Shown here piece by piece: positions 7,337 to 10,907 of a DNA stretch of 10,907 nt (position 1 is its first letter; the number at the start of each line of letters is the position of its first letter). The position numbers and the translations under genes were made by a program. The stretch spans positions 1-10,907 of the forward strand of contig JAULUH010000382.1 in the NCBI GenBank assembly GCA_032111745.1, in the 5' to 3' direction. The notes beneath the pieces were generated by a model. It was not told the origin of the DNA. It saw nothing but the letters and a program-made list of their open reading frames with translations, and searched no databases. Source of the stretch: JAULUH01 sp032111745. GTDB lineage: Bacteria > Chloroflexota > Anaerolineae > JAAEKA01.

Positions 7337-8035
7337 TCACAGGGCCGGATACTCGCCTGTCAGCGCGGCAATGGCGCGTTCCACGGCCCTGGTTTCGACC
7401 TCGCTGATGGTCTCATGGCTAAACCGATAGTCGCGCTTGCGGATGAACTCCCCCATCTCATCGATCAGCTGCTGCCAGACCCTGCTATGCACCGCCACCA
7501 GCGCAGCCCGCGCCCCGGCGTCCCTATGAGTGGCCAGGGCCAGCTCCAGGTGCGGCCAGCACAGCCCTCCCGCCTGTTCCAGGGGCTTCTCCAGGTCACC
7601 CACCAGGTGTTCCATGAGCGAGCGCAGGGAGCGCTGCTCGATGTCAGCCTGATCCGCGCAGACCGGACAGGGGCCGGCGGCGCCAAGTGGCGGCGCGTCC
7701 CCCTGCCGGCTGCCCGGCCGCAGCCAACCCCGCATCCCTGCAGAGCCCGGCGGCGCCGGGGCCTGCAGGCGCCGCATCGCCTCCTTCAACACAGCCTGTT
7801 CGATGATGGTGGCACCCAGGCGCTCGCCCTGGAAGCTCAGCAGCTCCCGGCTGTGCGCGCTGCAGAAGCCCATCACGCCGGCCAACCGCTCCCGAGTCTC
7901 TGGATCGTTGACGCTATCATACAGCAGCGCATCCAGCCTGCCCCGGGCCGTCTTGCGCCCGACGTGGCAGATCGGACAGCCGGGCCTCTCCAAGATTGCC
8001 TGCAATTCCTGATAGAACACGCTCTGCTTTGACAC
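7337..8035 (-). CDS. DUF6062-like protein with two Cys/His sites
   Basis: A 232-residue soluble protein with no signal peptide or membrane segment. It resembles the DUF6062 family, whose function is not known. Two similar units are visible: CPIC (C20, C23) followed by FCSAH (C58, H61), and CPVC (C123, C126) followed by LCWPH (C149, H152). Each unit thus has a CX2C pair and a CX2H pair, separated by helical sequence, suggesting two C3H metal sites, probably zinc, in an internally duplicated helical fold. A Pro/Gly-rich loop (about 91-121) joins the units. Two GTG starts compete: 8035 has GGAG about eight bases upstream and gives VSKQSVFYQELQ, while 8044 has no ribosome binding site, so 8035 is preferred. 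The gene diverges from a methyltransferase gene and converges with guaB. Confidence 0.75.
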   Translation of the reverse strand: MSKQSVFYQELQAILERPGCPICHVGRKTARGRLDALLYDSVNDPETRERLAGVMGFCSAHSRELLSFQGERLGATIIEQAVLKEAMRRLQAPAPPGSAGMRGWLRPGSRQGDAPPLGAAGPCPVCADQADIEQRSLRSLMEHLVGDLEKPLEQAGGLCWPHLELALATHRDAGARAALVAVHSRVWQQLIDEMGEFIRKRDYRFSHETISEVETRAVERAIAALTGEYPAL

Positions 8036-8047
8036 GAAGCCCACTCC

Positions 8048-8076
8048 ATGCTACAAGGGTTGAGGCTGCAGGCCAA
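8048..8076 (-). promoter_or_regulatory. Weak promoter-like element for the DUF6062-like gene
   Basis: On the minus strand TTGGCC (8076-8071) is 17 bases from TAGCAT (8053-8048), which matches TATAAT at four of six positions. Initiation near 8041 would leave only about six bases before the preferred GTG, too short to include the Shine-Dalgarno, so either this element or the chosen start may be wrong. Confidence 0.25.
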
Positions 8077-8131
8077 GTGTACTCGTTTTCGCTGGCCGTG
8101 CCAATAGACCCGAGAAAGTGAAGAGGGCCTC

Positions 8132-8911
8132 ATGGACGTCAGAGCGTACAACCGCGCGGCCTGGGACCAGGCCGTCGAAGATGGCATCGAGTGGTCGATC
8201 CCGGTGCCGCCAGAGGTGATCGAGGCGGCTCGCCGCGGCACCTGGCAGGTGATCCTGACGCCCACCCTGCCCGTGCCGCGGGCCTGGTTCCCTGCCGACC
8301 TGCATGGGGTAGACGTGTTGTGCCTGGCCTCAGGGGGCGGGCAACAGGGACCCGTGCTGGCGGCGGCCGGGGCCAGCGTCACCGTCTTCGACAACTCGCC
8401 GCGCCAGCTGGCCCAGGACCGCCTGGTGGCCGAGCGCGACGGCCTGGCCCTCACCACCCTGGAAGGGGACATGGCCGACCTCTCCGAGTTCCCGGACAGC
8501 AGCTTCGACCTGATCGTCCACCCGGTGTCCAACCTGTTCGTGCCCAAGGTGCGGCCGGTGTGGCGGGAGGCTTACCGGGTGCTGCGCCCGGGGGGCGCGC
8601 TGCTGGCCGGCTTCATCAACCCCTTGAGCTATATCTTTGATCTCGTCAAGGCCGACGAACAAGGTGTGCTGGAAGTTCGCTACGCCATCCCCTACTCGGA
8701 CCTCGACAGCCTGGATCAGGCCAGTCGCCAGAAGCTGATGGACGAGCACGCACCCATGGAATTCGGACACACCCTGGACGACCAGATCGGCGGCCAGATC
8801 GACGCCGGGCTCGTGATCGCGGGCTTCTACGAGGACCGCTGGCCCGACCACGTGCTGGACCGCTACATTGCCACCTTCATTGCCACCCGGGCTGTGAAGC
8901 CAGTGCGTTAG
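8132..8911 (+). CDS. Class I SAM-dependent methyltransferase
   Basis: A 259-residue cytoplasmic Rossmann-fold methyltransferase of unknown substrate. Motif I is VLCLASGGGQQG (residues 62-73), with the unusual but family-typical SGGGQQG in place of GxGxG. D87 in VFDNS is the acidic residue expected to bind the SAM ribose. EGDMADL (111-117) is the adenine-side loop, and SFDLIVHPVSNLFVP (124-138) with the YRVLRPGG strand-turn (148-155) forms motifs IV and V. The N-terminal RAAWDQAVEDGIEWSIPV and LTPTLPVPRAWFP blocks recur, as I recall, in a widespread bacterial group annotated only as methyltransferase. The ATG at 8132 has GAGG five bases upstream (8123-8126). It diverges from the DUF6062-like gene across 96 bases and ends 18 bases from the convergent second methyltransferase, to which it shows no close similarity beyond the fold. 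Confidence 0.88.
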   Translation: MDVRAYNRAAWDQAVEDGIEWSIPVPPEVIEAARRGTWQVILTPTLPVPRAWFPADLHGVDVLCLASGGGQQGPVLAAAGASVTVFDNSPRQLAQDRLVAERDGLALTTLEGDMADLSEFPDSSFDLIVHPVSNLFVPKVRPVWREAYRVLRPGGALLAGFINPLSYIFDLVKADEQGVLEVRYAIPYSDLDSLDQASRQKLMDEHAPMEFGHTLDDQIGGQIDAGLVIAGFYEDRWPDHVLDRYIATFIATRAVKPVR

Positions 8912-8914
8912 GGC

Positions 8915-8936
8915 AGGGCTCTTGCTGCGCTAAGCC
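8915..8936. terminator. Possible short shared hairpin between convergent methyltransferase genes
   Basis: GGGCT (8916-8920) can pair with AGCCC (8932-8936) across an 11-base loop, just after the plus-strand stop and spanning the minus-strand stop. The stem is only five pairs and no T-run follows, so this is a weak candidate. Confidence 0.25.
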
Positions 8937-9568
8937 CGGCACACGAACATCAGGTTTAGGGAGACCTGGCGCCAGGAGCCACTGCGGATATACCAGCAGC
9001 GGTTGGGGCCCACCTGGAGCTCGCCGAAGAACTGCACATCCCGGAAGCCACCCCGCTCAAACACGGCCCGCCATTGCGCGGGGGGAAGGGTGGAACAGTG
9101 TGTTTGGTCGAAGACGTTGGTGACCGCCGTGTGCACCGTGCCCACCGGCCCCGCGTTTAGCGGCACCGACCCCACCAGCACCCCTCCCGGGGACAGGGCA
9201 TGATGGATGGTGTCCACGGCTGGCTGGGGCATGGGCAGATGCTCCAGGATGTTGAACGCCACCACGGCGTCGAAGCGGGCTGCGGGCAGCGCGGTGCGCT
9301 GGATATCGGCCTGCCTCACCTTGAGGCGCAGGGGTTCAGGCACGTGGGCCAGAGCGTCCGCGGTCACGTCGATGCCCTCGACGTCGAAATGGCGGGCGGC
9401 CAGGGTGAGGAACTCCCCGGTACCACAGCCAATTTCCAGCAGCTGGCCGCCCGGCCTGTGGCGCAGCACCTCGGCCAGGCGTTTTTGATTGCGCGAGGAA
9501 TCGGCCATCCCCCGAAAGAGGCTGGACTCGAAATAGCTCCGGTCGTACTGCTGCCTGCGTATCCGCAT
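8930..9568 (-). CDS. Class I SAM-dependent methyltransferase
   Basis: A 212-residue methyltransferase with the canonical motif I LLEIGCGTGEF (residues 43-53), D67 in EGIDVT at the end of beta-2, QADIQ (86-90), and FDAVVAFNILEHLP (99-112), the beta-4 signature of the UbiG/Methyltransf_11-23 type. The LSPGGVLVGSVPLN block (125-138) follows. The N-terminal YDRSYFESSLFRG is common in methyltransferases placed in surface-glycan or lipid gene clusters, but no glycan cluster is visible here, so the substrate is not named. The ATG at 9568 keeps that block; it has no clear Shine-Dalgarno, and ATG at residue 21 is a less likely alternative. It follows the secreted modular protein gene by 42 bases on the same strand and may be co-transcribed with it. 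The C-terminal half is Trp/Cys/Arg-rich. Confidence 0.88.
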   Translation of the reverse strand: MRIRRQQYDRSYFESSLFRGMADSSRNQKRLAEVLRHRPGGQLLEIGCGTGEFLTLAARHFDVEGIDVTADALAHVPEPLRLKVRQADIQRTALPAARFDAVVAFNILEHLPMPQPAVDTIHHALSPGGVLVGSVPLNAGPVGTVHTAVTNVFDQTHCSTLPPAQWRAVFERGGFRDVQFFGELQVGPNRCWYIRSGSWRQVSLNLMFVCRA

Positions 9569-9610
9569 AAGTGAGGCCGCGGCCCTGGTGCGCGCTGGCA
9601 GGAGCCTGCG

Positions 9611-10907
9611 TCACCAGGCCAGGTGGCGCACCTGGTCCCACTGTCCGATGGGGACGTAGACGATGCCACCGGCAAAGCCCTGGCAGCGAAAGCCGCCGAC
9701 GTCGAACTCGGCGGTCATGGGCACGCCGAGGTTGCTGGCGCGGGCGTAGCGGCCGAGGGCCGCGTCGGGGTTGTACGGGATTCCGACGCCGTCCCAGGCG
9801 CCGCGGCGGATGGCCTCCTGCAGGTTGGCCGGCGGCACGGTGGGCGTGGGCTTCGGCGGTGCCGGCGTTGGGGGCACCGGTGTTGGTGTTGGCGTCGGAG
9901 GCAGCGGCGTCGGAGGCACCTGGACCTGGCGCCGCTCCGCCCGCCACACCGCGAAGGTGGAGACGTGCCAGCCCATGCCGGGCATCCCGCCGCCTACCAC
10001 GACGTCGGCGGCGCCGGCTGGGGACCAGCTCCAGGGGCCGCGCTGGCCCTTGGTGTGATCGTACTTGGCGAACACGACCTGGTTGCCCCAGCCCGAGCGC
10101 TCCTTGGGGGTGACCCGCACGAAGCCCTGGTAGTTCGGGTCACCCAGCGCGGCCAGGCCATCGGACCAGTACAGGACCAGCTCCGGGGTGGTCACCGGCC
10201 GGCCCTCCAGGTCCAGGACCCGGGCAAAAAGGTGGTGGTCCGCGCCGGCGTCGTCGAAGAAATCGGGCGCGTCGTGGGCCCGCAGGTAGGCCTCGCGGGC
10301 CCAGGCCGGCAGGCTGCCCGGCTTCTGCGGGTCCGGCTCCCAGGAGCTGTCCCGGGTGGTGAACAGGTCCACCAGGCGGTAAACCACGTCCCCCTGAGGC
10401 CGGTCCGGCCGGTCCTCGTTGCGCACCACCTGGATGTTGAAGTGATCGATCCACTCGCTCTTGCGCAGCGAAGGCAGGGGGCCAGGGGGCTGGGTAGGAG
10501 GTGGCGGCTCGGGCGTGATAGGTGGAGGCGGCGTGGGCCTGACTGTGGGAGGCGGCTCGGGAACCACCGGGGGCTGCTCGTCTGGAGGCGGTGCGGCGCC
10601 CTCCCAGCTGAAGCGGCGCACGAAGGGCGGAATGGCCTGCACGGCCTCGATGGTCTCGGTCAGCTTGCCCTCGGGAGACAGCGCGTTGTCCCACCAGTTC
10701 TGCCCGGCAAAGGTCCACGACGACACGATCCAGGGGACGATGCTGAACACGTAATCGGGCAGAGGCTCGCCGTTGGCCAGCACCCCGGTGCGCAGCCAAT
10801 CGAACATCTCCCGGTGGTACTGCGCATGCAGCGCCCGCTCCACCTTGGGATAGCGCTTGTCCTCCTCGGCGCCGAACAGCCACCCTCCCTCGCCGCCGAC
10901 GATGGGC
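9611..10907 (-). CDS. C-terminal part of a modular secreted protein, probably a glycoside hydrolase (cut by window edge)
   Basis: The reading frame is open to the right edge, leaving 431 residues. Residues 1-102 (starting PIVGGEGGWLFGAEED) look like the end of a TIM-barrel glycosidase of the cellulase/GH5-GH39 kind; E6 may be the nucleophile at the end of a barrel strand, an inference. A Pro-rich linker spans about 103-146. A domain at about 147-325 follows, beginning WIDHFNIQVV, with many strand-like segments, Trp and Tyr residues and an LVDLFTTRDSSWEP block; it may bind carbohydrate or be Ig-like. A second Pro/Thr linker (about 328-358) precedes a 70-residue C-terminal module (GIPYNPDAALGRYARASNLG, FDVGGFRCQGFAGGIVY, IGQWDQVRHLAW) of a type I associate with Chloroflexota extracellular proteins. 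The linkers imply export. The signal peptide and most of the catalytic domain are outside the window. Confidence 0.75.
   Translation of the reverse strand, partial: PIVGGEGGWLFGAEEDKRYPKVERALHAQYHREMFDWLRTGVLANGEPLPDYVFSIVPWIVSSWTFAGQNWWDNALSPEGKLTETIEAVQAIPPFVRRFSWEGAAPPPDEQPPVVPEPPPTVRPTPPPPITPEPPPPTQPPGPLPSLRKSEWIDHFNIQVVRNEDRPDRPQGDVVYRLVDLFTTRDSSWEPDPQKPGSLPAWAREAYLRAHDAPDFFDDAGADHHLFARVLDLEGRPVTTPELVLYWSDGLAALGDPNYQGFVRVTPKERSGWGNQVVFAKYDHTKGQRGPWSWSPAGAADVVVGGGMPGMGWHVSTFAVWRAERRQVQVPPTPLPPTPTPTPVPPTPAPPKPTPTVPPANLQEAIRRGAWDGVGIPYNPDAALGRYARASNLGVPMTAEFDVGGFRCQGFAGGIVYVPIGQWDQVRHLAW

Noticed and set aside
9840..9925. Tandem DNA repeat in the GGTGTTGGTGTTGG region
   Set aside because: It encodes the Pro/Thr linker of the secreted protein; the repetitiveness follows from the low-complexity peptide.
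10140..10883. Alternative minus-strand frame over the secreted protein, considered as a frameshift
   Set aside because: The main frame is unbroken from the right edge to the stop at 9611 and carries the linkers and domains; the other frame is a compositional shadow.

Overview
This is a GC-rich bacterial window whose genes lie on both strands. The gene set most resembles Chloroflexota (for example Anaerolineae or Caldilineae). The clues are a DUF6062-type protein with paired Cys/His sites, a secreted glycosidase-like protein with Pro/Thr linkers and a short C-terminal module of the kind I associate with that phylum, an SCP2/acyltransferase/epimerase lipid cluster, and palindromic intergenic repeats. 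The phylum assignment is an inference; no rRNA or tRNA gene is present to anchor it.

Region 1 (1-2622, minus strand) reads epimerase -> acyltransferase -> SCP2-like protein, the last cut by the left edge. The epimerase stop and the acyltransferase GTG start overlap by 8 bases. The SCP2-like gene follows 149 bases later, after a pair of palindromic repeats. Together they suggest modification, acylation and carriage of a hydrophobic molecule; the substrate is unknown. Region 2 (2623-2957) is a divergent promoter region with a sigma70-like promoter for each side, a GC-rich hairpin and a possible 19-codon leader ORF ahead of ftsH. Region 3 (2958-5594, plus strand) has ftsH, a strong hairpin, and an unrecognised two-helix membrane protein. 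Region 4 (5595-7320) has guaB (IMP dehydrogenase) with a short leader, then a large composite palindrome shared with the convergent DUF6062-like gene. Region 5 (7337-9568) has the DUF6062-like gene (minus), a class I methyltransferase (plus) and a second, unrelated class I methyltransferase (minus). Region 6 (9611-10907, minus, cut by the right edge) is the C-terminal part of a modular secreted protein, probably a glycoside hydrolase.

Most of the window is housekeeping or ordinary accessory content. I see no CRISPR array, transposase, phage gene, toxin-antitoxin pair or defence system. The points most worth a second look are the tandem palindromes at 255-322, the possible ftsH leader peptide, the hairpin between ftsH and the orphan membrane protein, the duplicated Cys/His sites of the DUF6062-like protein, and the modular secreted protein.
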